This document shows positions 8,841 to 16,860 of a DNA stretch of 45,725 bases, in pieces (position 1 is the first letter of the stretch; every line of letters starts with the position of its first letter). Origin of the DNA: Verrucomicrobiota bacterium (lineage in GTDB: Bacteria > Verrucomicrobiota > Verrucomicrobiia > Verrucomicrobiales > Verrucomicrobiaceae); assembly GCA_009885695.1 (NCBI GenBank), contig VFKE01000138.1, positions 1 through 45,725 of the forward strand. The letters are read 5' to 3'. The position numbers and the translations under genes are program-made. The notes beneath the pieces were generated by a model. It had not been told where the DNA came from. It worked only from the letters and a program-made list of their open reading frames with translations, and ran no database searches.

Positions 8841-9233
8841 ATGAGCCTGACCATGAACTTTCACGAGCTGCTTGATCTCGGCGATGAGGAAATCTCGTCG
8901 CTCGCTCAAGACGGGCCTTCGCTGGCATCGCGCGCGCTGCGTGCGGAAGGGATGCTGCGGCACTTTTACACGGTGGCGGCGTCAGTTGCGAAGCACAGCG
9001 AAACGCTTGAGGAGGCACGCGACGTGTGGAGCACGATGAAACAAATCTGCCGCAAAGCACTGCAGGCTGCGGCACGGCTGAAGGATACTGGCCGTGAGGA
9101 TGCAGCGGGCACGCTCGCAGATGTCGCACTGGATTACGAGGCTGCGTGTGAAAAGCGGTTGAACCATGTATTAGAGGAGATTTCATGCCAGAACCAGGAG
9201 ATGCCGCCGGGATTATTCCCCTCGTTGAACTAG
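8841..9233 (+). CDS. Hypothetical helical protein between grpE and dnaJ
   Basis: A 130-residue mostly helical, hydrophilic protein of unknown family. It lacks signal peptide or membrane segments. Residues 50-115 (TLEEARDVWSTMKQICRKAL and onward) are alanine- and charge-rich and look like two or three amphipathic helices. It lies 34 bases after grpE on the same strand and overlaps the next small gene by 49 bases, so it is likely part of the grpE-dnaJ transcription unit. A link to the chaperone system is only suggested by position. Confidence 0.6.
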   Translation: MSLTMNFHELLDLGDEEISSLAQDGPSLASRALRAEGMLRHFYTVAASVAKHSETLEEARDVWSTMKQICRKALQAAARLKDTGREDAAGTLADVALDYEAACEKRLNHVLEEISCQNQEMPPGLFPSLN

Positions 9234-9442
9234 CAGAGCTTGCCGCACTTTTTGACAGCTGTGAGCACGCCTTTGAACCGACTTCACCCGAGGCAGAGGC
9301 CGCAGGCAGACAGTTCGAAGATCGCGCCCACGAACTCTGGCTTATGCATGTGAAACCAAGCCATCCGGCCATAGCCCTTCCGACTTTCCGGGCGAAACTC
9401 CGCACTCTTTGCCGACAGTTTTTGAAAAAGAACCGCCCTTGA
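9185..9442 (+). CDS. Small hypothetical protein upstream of dnaJ
   Basis: An 85-residue soluble protein, acidic at the N-terminus and basic at the C-terminus ([18 protein letters not shown]). It starts inside the end of the previous gene (49-base overlap, different frame), consistent with translational coupling. No recognised domain. Thirteen bases separate it from dnaJ. The frame is credible because it fills the space exactly between its neighbours, but its length makes a chance frame possible. Confidence 0.5.
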   Translation: MPEPGDAAGIIPLVELAELAALFDSCEHAFEPTSPEAEAAGRQFEDRAHELWLMHVKPSHPAIALPTFRAKLRTLCRQFLKKNRP

Positions 9443-9455
9443 TCCCAATTTCCTG

Positions 9456-10613
9456 ATGCCTGCCAAACGAGACTATTACGAAATCCTCGGCGTCGCCAAA
9501 GGCGCGTCCCAGGACGAGATAAAAAAAGCCTACCGCAAACTGGCGGTGCAATACCATCCGGACAAAAATCCCAACGACAAAAGCGCCGAGGATAAATTCA
9601 AGGAGTTGAGCGAGGCCTACGACGTTTTGAGCGACGAACAGAAACGCGCGGCCTATGATCGCTACGGTCACGCAGCGTTTGCATCAGGGATGCCAGGCGG
9701 CGCGGGCGGCGGCGGATTCCATGATCCATTCGACATCTTTCGCGAGGTATTCGGCGGAGGCGGAGGAGGAGGCGATATTTTTGAATCGTTCTTTGGCGGC
9801 GCGGGCGGTGGACGGCGCGGACGGCAGGGCAACGAAGCGCAACGCGGGTCCGATCTGCGTTACGGCCTGGAGATTTCACTGGAGGAAGCCGCGCGCGGCG
9901 CGGAGAGAGAACTGGAATTCGAGAAGCTCGCCTCCTGCGGGAAGTGCAAGGGTAGCGGCTCCGCCAGCGGCGGCGGGACCAAGTCCTGCCGCACCTGCGG
10001 CGGCGCGGGACAAGTCATCAGCTCGCGGGGATTCTTTCAAATCCAGCAAAATTGCCCGGATTGCATGGGCAGCGGCCAGACGATTTCCGATCCCTGCAAG
10101 GATTGTCGCGGCATCGGTCGTTTGAAAGACCGTTCCCGCATCCGTCTGAAAATTCCCGCCGGCATCGAGGAAGGTTCCCGGCTGCGATCCAGCGGCAACG
10201 GCGACGCCGGAGCACGCGGCGGTCCCACCGGTGACTTGTATGTTGTGATCCAGATCAAGCCGCATGACGTATTCGAGCGCGACGGCCATGACCTGCATTG
10301 CACCGTGCCCTTGAGCTATCCGATCGCGACCCTGAGCGGCGAGCTCCCTGTGCCCACATTGGAAGGCCGGGCCAACGTCAAGGTGCCTGCCGGCACTCAG
10401 AACGGCGCAGTCTTTCGCCTCCGCGGCCAGGGCTTGAAGCACCTGGACGGTGACCGCAAGGGCGACCTCTACGTTCATGTTCAGATCGCCGTGCCGACCA
10501 AGCTGACCACGGAACAGAAGGAAGCGCTTCAAGAATTTGCCAAAACACTTGGTGAGCATCAGTCCCCGCTTCAGGAGACATTTTTTGAGAAGGCCAAGCG
10601 GTTTTTCACCTAG
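9456..10613 (+). CDS. dnaJ: Chaperone protein DnaJ
   Basis: The Hsp40 co-chaperone that delivers substrates to DnaK and stimulates its ATPase. At 385 residues it is full length. The J domain is residues 4-70 with HPD at 34-36, then a Gly/Phe-rich linker (about 75-130, with GGGGGGGD and GGAGGGRRG). A cysteine-rich zinc region has four CxxCxGxG repeats ([32 protein letters not shown]), followed by the C-terminal substrate-binding beta domains ([20 protein letters not shown]). It closes the grpE cluster. Its stop codon overlaps the start of a dispersed repeat. Confidence 0.97.
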   Translation: MPAKRDYYEILGVAKGASQDEIKKAYRKLAVQYHPDKNPNDKSAEDKFKELSEAYDVLSDEQKRAAYDRYGHAAFASGMPGGAGGGGFHDPFDIFREVFGGGGGGGDIFESFFGGAGGGRRGRQGNEAQRGSDLRYGLEISLEEAARGAERELEFEKLASCGKCKGSGSASGGGTKSCRTCGGAGQVISSRGFFQIQQNCPDCMGSGQTISDPCKDCRGIGRLKDRSRIRLKIPAGIEEGSRLRSSGNGDAGARGGPTGDLYVVIQIKPHDVFERDGHDLHCTVPLSYPIATLSGELPVPTLEGRANVKVPAGTQNGAVFRLRGQGLKHLDGDRKGDLYVHVQIAVPTKLTTEQKEALQEFAKTLGEHQSPLQETFFEKAKRFFT

Positions 10614-10775
10614 AGCGGTTTAAATAATTTAGCAGCCGCGTTCGTGTTGCTCAGCCGCGAAGCGAAAACGCGGGAAATAGGCATGCTTCGTTGGCTGCCG
10701 CGGCTTTTTCCCGCACTCTTACGAGATGCAGCTACGAAATTTCTTAAAATGCTCAGGTAGCCTGAGGCGCGTTGC
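10612..10775 (+). repeat. Dispersed intergenic repeat, copy A
   Basis: A roughly 160-base repeat beginning AGAGCGGTTTAAATAATTT inside the dnaJ stop codon and running to the start region of mlaE. It matches, in inverted orientation, the sequence at 16640-16850. Shared blocks include CCGCGAAGCGAAAACGCGG, CTTCGTTGGCTGCCG, TTCCCGCACTCTTA and TTAAAATGCTC. It is rich in short CG palindromes and could fold in RNA. It occupies the whole dnaJ-mlaE gap, so any mlaE promoter must lie in or beside it. Confidence 0.8.
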
Positions 10776-10813
10776 CTTTCACCGCATCGTGCTTTACAGT
10801 GCGGCACTGCATC

Positions 10814-11611
10814 ATGGAGAAAATCCTCCGTCTCCCCGGCCGCGCCTTCCTCAATTTTCTCACCTACATGGGCCAGCTGGCGGCCCTGCTGGCGAACTTG
10901 GGCACGGCGGTGCGCACCGGTGTCTGGCGTCTGAAACTGGTGGCGCAGCAGCTGGTGGCCATCGGCTACGGCTCGCAGGTGGTCGTGATCGTTACCGGCG
11001 CGTTCACCGGGGCGGTGTTTACTGCGCAGACCTATTTCAAGTTCAAAGATTTCGGCGTGGAAGCAGGCGTGGGTGCCATCGTATCGGTGGCGCTTTGCCG
11101 CGAACTGGGACCGGTCCTCGCCGGGTTGATGGTGGCCGGTCGCGTGGGGGCGTCCATGGCAGCGGACATTGGAACGATGAAAGTCACGGAACAAATCGAT
11201 GCGCTCCGGGTGATGGCCGTGCATCCCGTAGACTATCTCGTGCTGCCGCGCTTCATCGCCATGCTGATCTCCATGCCGTTTCTGGTGGCGGAGAGCATCA
11301 CTTTCGGGCTGCTGGCCTCCCACTGCGCCGCTGTTTATGGCTTCGGCATTCCGCAGCGCTGGTTTTGGAACCACGTCTTCGAACACACCAACGAAACCGA
11401 TCTCTTCTGCGGCATGTTCAAGGGCTTCGTCTTTGGCATTCTCATCACCATTATCTCCTGCCATCAGGGACTAGCCGCAGAAAATGGCGCGGTCGGCGTC
11501 GGCATCGGCACCACGCGCGCGGTGGTGTTCTCCTCGCTGGCCCTGCTCGTCGTCAATTTTTTCCTCAGCATCCTGTTGAACTACATTTTTCCTATGGGGG
11601 TGGCCACCTGA
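10814..11611 (+). CDS. mlaE: Mla-type ABC transporter permease MlaE
   Basis: The inner-membrane permease of an MCE-type lipid transporter that moves phospholipids between inner and outer membranes. The 265-residue product has the MlaE pattern: amphipathic N-terminus (LPGRAFLNFLTYMGQLAALL), several membrane helices and the conserved block LCRELGPVLAGLMVAGRVGA with AADIGTMKVTEQIDALRVM. The start at 10814 (ATG) matches the family; the open frame continues upstream through the repeat. It overlaps mlaF by one base (TGATG), indicating tight translational coupling. mlaF and mlaD follow; no mlaC or mlaB gene is present. Confidence 0.93.
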   Translation: MEKILRLPGRAFLNFLTYMGQLAALLANLGTAVRTGVWRLKLVAQQLVAIGYGSQVVVIVTGAFTGAVFTAQTYFKFKDFGVEAGVGAIVSVALCRELGPVLAGLMVAGRVGASMAADIGTMKVTEQIDALRVMAVHPVDYLVLPRFIAMLISMPFLVAESITFGLLASHCAAVYGFGIPQRWFWNHVFEHTNETDLFCGMFKGFVFGILITIISCHQGLAAENGAVGVGIGTTRAVVFSSLALLVVNFFLSILLNYIFPMGVAT

Positions 11612-12384
11612 TGAATGACGCGCTCCAGCCCTCGAAGGATCGTGTCTTCATCGAAGTACGCGATCTGACCAAAAAATTCGGTGAACAGCACGTTCTGCGC
11701 GGTGTTAATCTTACCGTGTATCGGGGAGAAACACTCGTGCTCATCGGCCCCAGCGGTGAGGGTAAGACTGTGCTCATGAAACACTTCATCGGTCTGCTCA
11801 AACCCGATGCGGGAAGCGTCGTGGTCGATGGCGTGAGCGTACACAGGCTGCGCGAACGCCAGCTCTCAGCCACCCGGAAAAAATTCGGCTTCCTTTTCCA
11901 GAACGCCGCCCTGTTCGATGCCATGACCGTCGCGGAGAACGTCGCCTTTCCACTTGTGGAATCTGGCGTTCGTGACCGCGCTGAGATCATCAAGCGTGTT
12001 CACGATGCGCTGGAGGTGGTGGACCTCGAAGAACACAAGGAGAAACTACCCGTGAATCTCTCCGGCGGCATGAGAAAACGCGCAGGTATCGCCCGGTCCG
12101 TCGTCGCCAATCCGCAATGCGTGCTTTATGATGAGCCCACCGCCAGCCTCGATCCTGTCGTCGCCGATGTCATTGACCAGCTCATCATGCGTCTCCAGCA
12201 CCGCTTCCGGGTCACTTCCATCGTGGTGACACACGACATGAAAAGCGTCTTCAAGATCGCCAACCGCGTCGCCATGCTCAAGAATGGCGTCATCCACTTC
12301 TGCGGCACACCCGAGGAATTGAGAAACTCACCGGACGCGGACATTCAGGATTTCATCGAAGGCCGCAGTCACTTGCAGGGATAA
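11611..12384 (+). CDS. mlaF: Mla-type ABC transporter ATP-binding protein MlaF
   Basis: The 257-residue ATPase that powers the MlaE permease. Walker A is GPSGEGKTVLMK (the E in place of the common S/C is typical of MlaF), the Q-loop is FLFQNAALFDAMTV, the signature is LSGGMRKRAGIAR and Walker B is CVLYDEPTASLDP with the switch histidine in VVTHDM. The product starts with the ATG that overlaps the mlaE stop. Thirty-seven bases separate it from mlaD. Confidence 0.95.
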   Translation: MNDALQPSKDRVFIEVRDLTKKFGEQHVLRGVNLTVYRGETLVLIGPSGEGKTVLMKHFIGLLKPDAGSVVVDGVSVHRLRERQLSATRKKFGFLFQNAALFDAMTVAENVAFPLVESGVRDRAEIIKRVHDALEVVDLEEHKEKLPVNLSGGMRKRAGIARSVVANPQCVLYDEPTASLDPVVADVIDQLIMRLQHRFRVTSIVVTHDMKSVFKIANRVAMLKNGVIHFCGTPEELRNSPDADIQDFIEGRSHLQG

Positions 12385-12421
12385 TCATCGAATTTGAAAC
12401 TTGTTTGCCTAAAATATATAT

Positions 12422-13444
12422 ATGGACGAACGCGATAGAAAAACTGAACTGCTCGTCGGGCTGTTCCTGACCATCGGGCTGCTCTTGCTGGGCACACTCA
12501 TCCTTCAGTTCGGCAGCGTGCGGGAATTGTTCAAAGGCACCTACGCCATCAGGGTCACCCTGCCCGACGGCACTGGCATCAAAGAAGGCACTCCGGTGCT
12601 TCTCGGCGGCAGGAAAATCGGCAAGGCCAGCGACAAGCCCATCTTCAACTCCACCTTCACCGGCGTCATCATTCCGCTGAAGATTTACAGCGACATCAAG
12701 ATTCCTGGGGATGCAGCCTTCAGCATCGGTACCTCCGGCTTGCTGGGCGATGCCTTTCTGGAAATCAAACCCAGCGGCAAGGTTTCCGTGAACTACATCG
12801 CGCCGGACTCCGAGATAAAAGGCGTTCCCTCTGGCGGGCTCGGGGCGCTGCAAAACACCGCCAAGGAGGTCAGCCAGAAGGTGGATGTGGCGCTGGAGGA
12901 CATCCGGGCCGCCATCAAAGATTTGCGGGAAGTCATGAAGAAGCTCAATGAGGGCGTACTCTCCGACTCCGCGACCAAAGACCTCAAGGAGTCATTCAAG
13001 CATCTCAACAGCGTCGTCACCCGGCTCGACGAAAAAACCTTCAATGACGAAACCAGTGTGGACATCAAGAGCGCCGTGGCCAGCCTCAAAAGTGCCGCGA
13101 AGACTTTTGAGGACAGTGTAAAAAAACTCGACCCGGCCTTTGCAAAAATCGACAGCGTCGCCGCCAAGGCTGACAAGGTCATGGTCAGCGCCGATTCCGC
13201 GATGAAGTCAGTCGATAAGAACGCCGCCGCCATCGGCAAAGCCGCGGGAGACATTCGCCATGGCGATGGCCTGCTTCCTGCGCTGTTGAATGACAAACAG
13301 CTTAAAAATGAGTTCAAGACCCTCATCACCAACCTTCGGGAGCGCGGCATCCTGCGCTATCGCAACATGACCGGCAAAGGCGAATCTGAAAAAGCAGATG
13401 AAGCCCCGCGCACACCGGGTCCGCTGACCGGAACCAAGCGGTAA
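12422..13444 (+). CDS. mlaD: MCE-family lipid-binding protein MlaD
   Basis: The membrane-anchored, periplasmic substrate-binding subunit of the Mla transporter. One N-terminal membrane segment (residues 10-30, LLVGLFLTIGLLLLGTLILQ) precedes an MCE domain (about 38-120; YAIRVTLPDGTGIKEGTPVLL, then SIGTSGLLGDAFLEIKP). The remaining 200 residues are a long helical region rich in K, D, S and A (IKSAVASLKSAAKTFEDSVK) that could form an extended coiled coil across the periplasm. At 340 residues it is longer than E. coli MlaD (about 183), like other PVC and epsilon homologues. Confidence 0.9.
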   Translation: MDERDRKTELLVGLFLTIGLLLLGTLILQFGSVRELFKGTYAIRVTLPDGTGIKEGTPVLLGGRKIGKASDKPIFNSTFTGVIIPLKIYSDIKIPGDAAFSIGTSGLLGDAFLEIKPSGKVSVNYIAPDSEIKGVPSGGLGALQNTAKEVSQKVDVALEDIRAAIKDLREVMKKLNEGVLSDSATKDLKESFKHLNSVVTRLDEKTFNDETSVDIKSAVASLKSAAKTFEDSVKKLDPAFAKIDSVAAKADKVMVSADSAMKSVDKNAAAIGKAAGDIRHGDGLLPALLNDKQLKNEFKTLITNLRERGILRYRNMTGKGESEKADEAPRTPGPLTGTKR

Positions 13445-13511
13445 AAACTGGTGACGAACAAACAACATCATTGGAACTTGTGATTTTCATTTTGTAGCTT
13501 CAGATTCACCC

Positions 13512-14552
13512 ATGCCCGTCCCTTGGTCCATCCGGCTCGCCCGTACATTGTTTTTCACACTGGCCGTGTTGCTGGGGGCGGCCATTGCTGCGGGATTCAG
13601 GCAACCGGTCTGGGTGGGCACGTTATTCGGTGCCGCTGCCGGCACGCTTTTTGTGACGGTGGATGCGCTGCTGGCCAAGTTCTCGTTTCGGGAATTCTCC
13701 TTCAGCACCCTCGGACTCATGACAGGACTGTTTTGCGCCTGGCTGGTAACGATGATCGGCATCTTCGACCTGCCGTGGTTTCGTGGCCATGAAGATTCAG
13801 ATGCGATTCGCAGCATTATTGAAGTTGGCACTTATCTCGTCTTCGGCTTTCTAGGGATCACGCTCGCTCTGCGCAGTGAACGGGACCAATTCTCCTTCAT
13901 CATTCCTTATGTCCGCTTCCGCCGTGACGCGTCCGAAGGGGAGCCGATGCTGCTGGACACCAATGTCATCATCGACGGCCGGCTGCCTGGAGTTTTTGCC
14001 ACCGGTTTCCTGACCGGTAACTTTGTCATCCCGCGCTTCATACTCGACGAGCTCCAGCGCATGGCTGATTCGCGCGATGAGATCAAGGGCGCGCGCGGCC
14101 GGCGCGGACTCGACTGTGTTCAATTGCTGCGCGAAACCCGCGGCGTCAGTCTCTCCATCCATGAAAATGGCGTGCAACAAGGCGATCCAGTAGATGCGCA
14201 GCTGGTCACGCTGGCACGTGAGCTCAACGCACGGCTGCTGACCAACGATGTTAATCTCGGCAAGGTCGCGCGCGCCAGGAGCGTCACCGTGCTGAATTTC
14301 AACGACCTCGCCGCCGCGCTGCATCCGGACCTCTGTCCCGGAGACAGTCTAGACCTCGCCCTTGTGAAGCCCGGCAAGGAACGGCATCAAGCACTGGGCT
14401 ATCTCCCGAATGGCACCATGATCGTCGTCAACCATGGTGCCCAGTTCCTGGGTGAAACAGTCGCCGTCACGGTTAGCAGCAGCTTGCAGACCAGTGCTGG
14501 AAGAATGATTTTTGCGGAGATGATTCCGCGCGGCACTGCGCCTTCGTCCTGA
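13512..14552 (+). CDS. PIN/TRAM-domain membrane protein (YacL-like)
   Basis: A 346-residue protein with four hydrophobic segments in the first ~125 residues, a PIN nuclease domain (about 145-275) and a C-terminal TRAM domain (about 280-340). The PIN acidic residues are visible in PMLLDTNVIIDGR, FILDELQRMAD and LLTNDVNLGKVA. The TRAM part contains GYLPNGTMIVVNHGAQFLG, a possible RNA-binding beta barrel. The layout matches Bacillus YacL and its relatives, whose function is not established although a membrane-associated RNase is likely. It lies 67 bases after mlaD, same strand. Confidence 0.88.
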   Translation: MPVPWSIRLARTLFFTLAVLLGAAIAAGFRQPVWVGTLFGAAAGTLFVTVDALLAKFSFREFSFSTLGLMTGLFCAWLVTMIGIFDLPWFRGHEDSDAIRSIIEVGTYLVFGFLGITLALRSERDQFSFIIPYVRFRRDASEGEPMLLDTNVIIDGRLPGVFATGFLTGNFVIPRFILDELQRMADSRDEIKGARGRRGLDCVQLLRETRGVSLSIHENGVQQGDPVDAQLVTLARELNARLLTNDVNLGKVARARSVTVLNFNDLAAALHPDLCPGDSLDLALVKPGKERHQALGYLPNGTMIVVNHGAQFLGETVAVTVSSSLQTSAGRMIFAEMIPRGTAPSS

Positions 14553-14697
14553 AGAATATAATAGCGAGTGCGGCCAATACGCTTCTGAAACATCACGCAG
14601 TTCCGGCGGGTCGTGAGCTTCACCCCGAGATCAGGCCAGTGCTGGATTGAAAATGCGCCTTTGGCTGACGCGGTGCTTTTCAGTCAAGTGTTGAATT

Positions 14698-14975
14698 CTA
14701 TTTCATCGAATGCACCCCGATGGTGTTGCCCTCGGTGTCGCTGGCGATGGCGATGAAGCCGTATTCACCGATGGCGAACTTCTTTTTGTAAAGCGATCCA
14801 CCAGCGGTATTCACGCGAGCAGCTTCGACCGCGCAGTCTTCGCAGGAGAAGTAGATGAGCGTGCCGCCAGCACCTGCGGCACAGCCATCCATCTTGCAGA
14901 GGGCACCGTTGCAGCCAGGGGTATTGGGATCCATGTCGCTGGGGAACATCCACATTTCCAGGCCATCAGCTCCGC
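14698..14975 (-). pseudogene. VOC-family (glyoxalase-like) protein, N-terminal half missing
   Basis: The C-terminal ~90 residues of a vicinal-oxygen-chelate fold protein. Recognisable parts are GLEMWMFPSDMDP, GTLIYFSCEDCAVEAA, FAIGEYGFIAIASDTEGNTI and the end GVHSMK. Family members are normally 115-130 residues with a first beta-alpha module that is absent here. An open frame continues upstream to 15012 but those residues (SSATQTCPAVEGG) are the out-of-frame reading of the preceding SRPBCC gene. The simplest reading is a deletion that joined two adjacent genes, leaving this half without its own start. Confidence 0.7.
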
Positions 14976-14983
14976 CTTCCACA

Positions 14984-15262
14984 GCCGGGCAGGTTTGGGT
15001 CGCCGAAGACATTTGTGTAGCGCAGGCGCTGATTCGGGATGATTTCCAAATACTCGCCGCCGAAGCAGTGGCTCTGGCCGTTCGTGTGATTCGTGAAGCT
15101 CATGCGGAACTTGCCACCCGTGCGGAAGTCCAGCTCGTGCACCGTGCAGGTGAAGCCGTAGGGCGGCAGCCATTTCGCGAGTGCGGCAGCGTTGGCGAAG
15201 GCGTTGAAGGCCCGCACGGGCGGGCATCGCAGGATGCGATGGAGTTGGATGGTGTGTGGCGT
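14984..15262 (-). pseudogene. SRPBCC/AHSA1-type protein, truncated and with altered start
   Basis: The first ~90 residues of an activator-of-Hsp90-like SRPBCC protein: HTIQLHRILRCPPVRAFNAF, then AALAKWLPPYGFTCTVHELD and SFTNHTNGQSHCFGGEYLEI, ending at FGDPNLPG. Homologues continue about 50 residues further. Here the frame meets five foreign codons and stops (14966). The codon where the family usually starts is ACG (15260-15262) followed by PHTIQLH, so the original ATG seems mutated; a GTG at 15215-15217 is the only normal in-frame start, well inside the domain. Both defects make it a pseudogene. Confidence 0.65.
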
Positions 15263-15393
15263 AGATGTGTAGCTTTAGGATTGAGCGTGTTGCTGTACCT
15301 CCGCCATCGGGCGGCACATGTCGGCTTTGGAGGACGCCTCGACCCACCGGCCACGCGAGAGCGGGAGATAGTCGGATGCTTGATTCATGATGT

Positions 15394-15936
15394 TCATGGA
15401 TTCGCAGGCGCGGGAGTTGCGACCACTTTCGCCAGATCAGCGAGTCCTTTGTCGAACTCTGGGCCGCACAAGCTTTCGCAGTCCATGAAGAGGCTCATCG
15501 CTTTGCCTGCGAAGCCGTTCTTCCCATACATGGCCCAGGTGACGGTGGTTTTGTCGCCCTCGGGTTTGAAGGTGAAGTCCACGGTGCTCACGCCTTCCAT
15601 GGGTTTCTTCCAGTCCATGCGCTGGCGCACGAGTTCACCGGGCTTGCCCTCGGTGATGGTGGCGCTGCCTTCGCCCACCTTCTCGCCTTTCCAGCTTGCG
15701 ATGGCACCCACGCCGGAGTCGGTGCCGCTGTAGGTGGTCTTGGAACTGGGTTCCATTTTATCCCAAGGGTTCCAGGTGGCGAATTTTTTGTGGTCGTTCA
15801 CTTGGTCAAAGAGCACCGCAGGCGTTGCGGCGATGGTGAGACTACGCTCCACGCGGTAATCCGCTGGCTGCATGGCGGCGACGATGAGGAAGAGGGCGAT
15901 GACGGCGACGAGGCCGAGGAGTATTTTCTTGAGCAT
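15394..15936 (-). CDS. SRPBCC-family protein (polyketide cyclase/START-like)
   Basis: A 180-residue protein with an N-terminal membrane segment (residues 4-22, KILLGLVAVIALFLIVAA) and a SRPBCC hydrophobic-pocket domain (VERSLTIAATPAVLFDQVND, then FATWNPWDKMEPSSKTTYSG and DFTFKPEGDKTTVTWAMYG). Such proteins bind small hydrophobic ligands; the ligand is not predictable. It lies 44 bases downstream of the DUF1579-like lipoprotein gene on the same strand, and upstream of the broken SRPBCC/VOC pair, which together resemble a stress or detoxification cluster seen in many soil bacteria. Confidence 0.85.
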   Translation of the reverse strand: MLKKILLGLVAVIALFLIVAAMQPADYRVERSLTIAATPAVLFDQVNDHKKFATWNPWDKMEPSSKTTYSGTDSGVGAIASWKGEKVGEGSATITEGKPGELVRQRMDWKKPMEGVSTVDFTFKPEGDKTTVTWAMYGKNGFAGKAMSLFMDCESLCGPEFDKGLADLAKVVATPAPANP

Positions 15937-15980
15937 GGTGGTGTGTGGTTGGGTGTTTGGGATGAAAAACGGGTGCTGGG

Positions 15981-16511
15981 CTACTTGCGTGTAAAGATGA
16001 CGGGAGGACCGCAGGAGATGCTCTTGCCATTCTCCCAGGACACGCCGTCTAGCTTGAAGTGGTCTGCATCAATGAAGGTGTAGGTGGCACCGTGCATGTG
16101 TTTGTCCTTGGCGGCGTTCAGGCCGGGTGTCGGTGCCAGATCAAAAGTCAGTGAGTCCGTCGTGGCCTTCGTCAAATTCATCCTCGGTTGGTTACGCAGC
16201 ATGCAGTAGTGCGTCATTGTTAGTTTGCCGTTTACATCGTGGTAGGTGCTGAGCATTTCCATCGGTGTGCCAGCGGCGAAGCGCTCCTCAATTACTGAAT
16301 CCCCGGCGATGAGGCGAAACTCGGTTTTCATCTTTCCCATCATCGGCGACTCCGCCGACCACTTGCCCACTAGCGACTTCATGCGCTCGAAGGCAGCAGA
16401 TCCTTTGTAAGGAGGCATTTCAGCGCAGGCTGCGTGCTTGGTCTTGCTGGTCTGGCACGCAGTGAGCGCCACGAGGGCGACGACGGAGAGGAGGAGTGCT
16501 TGTTTGATCAT
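15981..16511 (-). CDS. DUF1579-like lipoprotein
   Basis: A 176-residue exported lipoprotein. The signal peptide ends in the lipobox LTAC (Cys19). The mature part contains MKSLVGKWSAESPMMGKMKT and LSTYHDVNGKLTMTHYC, which resemble DUF1579 and related lipocalin-like proteins of unknown function. The last strand (GVSWENGKSISCGPPVIFT) fits a closed beta barrel. First gene of a minus-strand cluster with the SRPBCC gene. Confidence 0.7.
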   Translation of the reverse strand: MIKQALLLSVVALVALTACQTSKTKHAACAEMPPYKGSAAFERMKSLVGKWSAESPMMGKMKTEFRLIAGDSVIEERFAAGTPMEMLSTYHDVNGKLTMTHYCMLRNQPRMNLTKATTDSLTFDLAPTPGLNAAKDKHMHGATYTFIDADHFKLDGVSWENGKSISCGPPVIFTRK

Positions 16512-16639
16512 AAGGGCGATGGGCGGGTGATTTTTTGGAACGAACTGGAAGCGCCGAAAAGCCGCCAGTCACAGTAGCGACGAATAGGGTGAGGTTATCA
16601 GGACACCAGGATACAATATTTTTGAAATAATTTCGCGGG

Positions 16640-16850
16640 AGGGGAAAATGCGGCATTCAAGCCTCCTCCGGAGCATTTTTAAAAAAGACGTGGCCGCATC
16701 CCATAAGAGTGCGGGAAGAAGCCACGGCAGCCAACGAAGTCTGCGTATTTTCCGCGTTTTCGCTTCGCGGCCGCGGGAAGTGCTTCCATGTTTCCCGCGT
16801 TCTTACGAACACGGCTCCGAACGCGGCTCCGAAATTATTTAATCCGCTCT
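16640..16850 (-). repeat. Dispersed intergenic repeat, copy B
   Basis: An inverted, longer relative of the repeat after dnaJ. Read on the minus strand it begins AGAGCGGATTAAATAATTT at 16850 and shares the blocks CCGCGAAGCGAAAACGCGG, CTTCGTTGGCTGCCG, TTCCCGCACTCTTA and AAAAATGCTC. It carries about 45 extra bases near its start (a second CGTTCGTAAGAACGCGGGAA unit). It separates the divergent DUF1579-like gene from the histidine kinase end. A plus-strand open frame across it (16648-16842) is repeat-derived and not a gene. Confidence 0.8.
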
Positions 16851-16860
16851 AAAAAGACTC

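Noticed and set aside
10726..11610. Long open frame on the plus strand in front of the mlaF start
   Set aside because: It lies fully within mlaE in another frame and reads as H-, R- and G-rich low-quality peptide. It is open by chance, due to high GC; mlaF starts at 11611.
12793..13350. 185-codon minus-strand frame inside mlaD
   Set aside because: Serine-rich antisense reading of the K-, A- and D-rich helical part of MlaD.
15275..15388. 37-codon minus-strand ORF between the SRPBCC gene and its broken relative
   Set aside because: It has an ATG and a stop but no recognisable motif, and it may be a decayed part of the cluster; too short to support.
16648..16842. 64-codon frame in the intergenic region
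   Set aside because: Its sequence is the translation of the dispersed repeat, and the same peptide can be read on the other copy.
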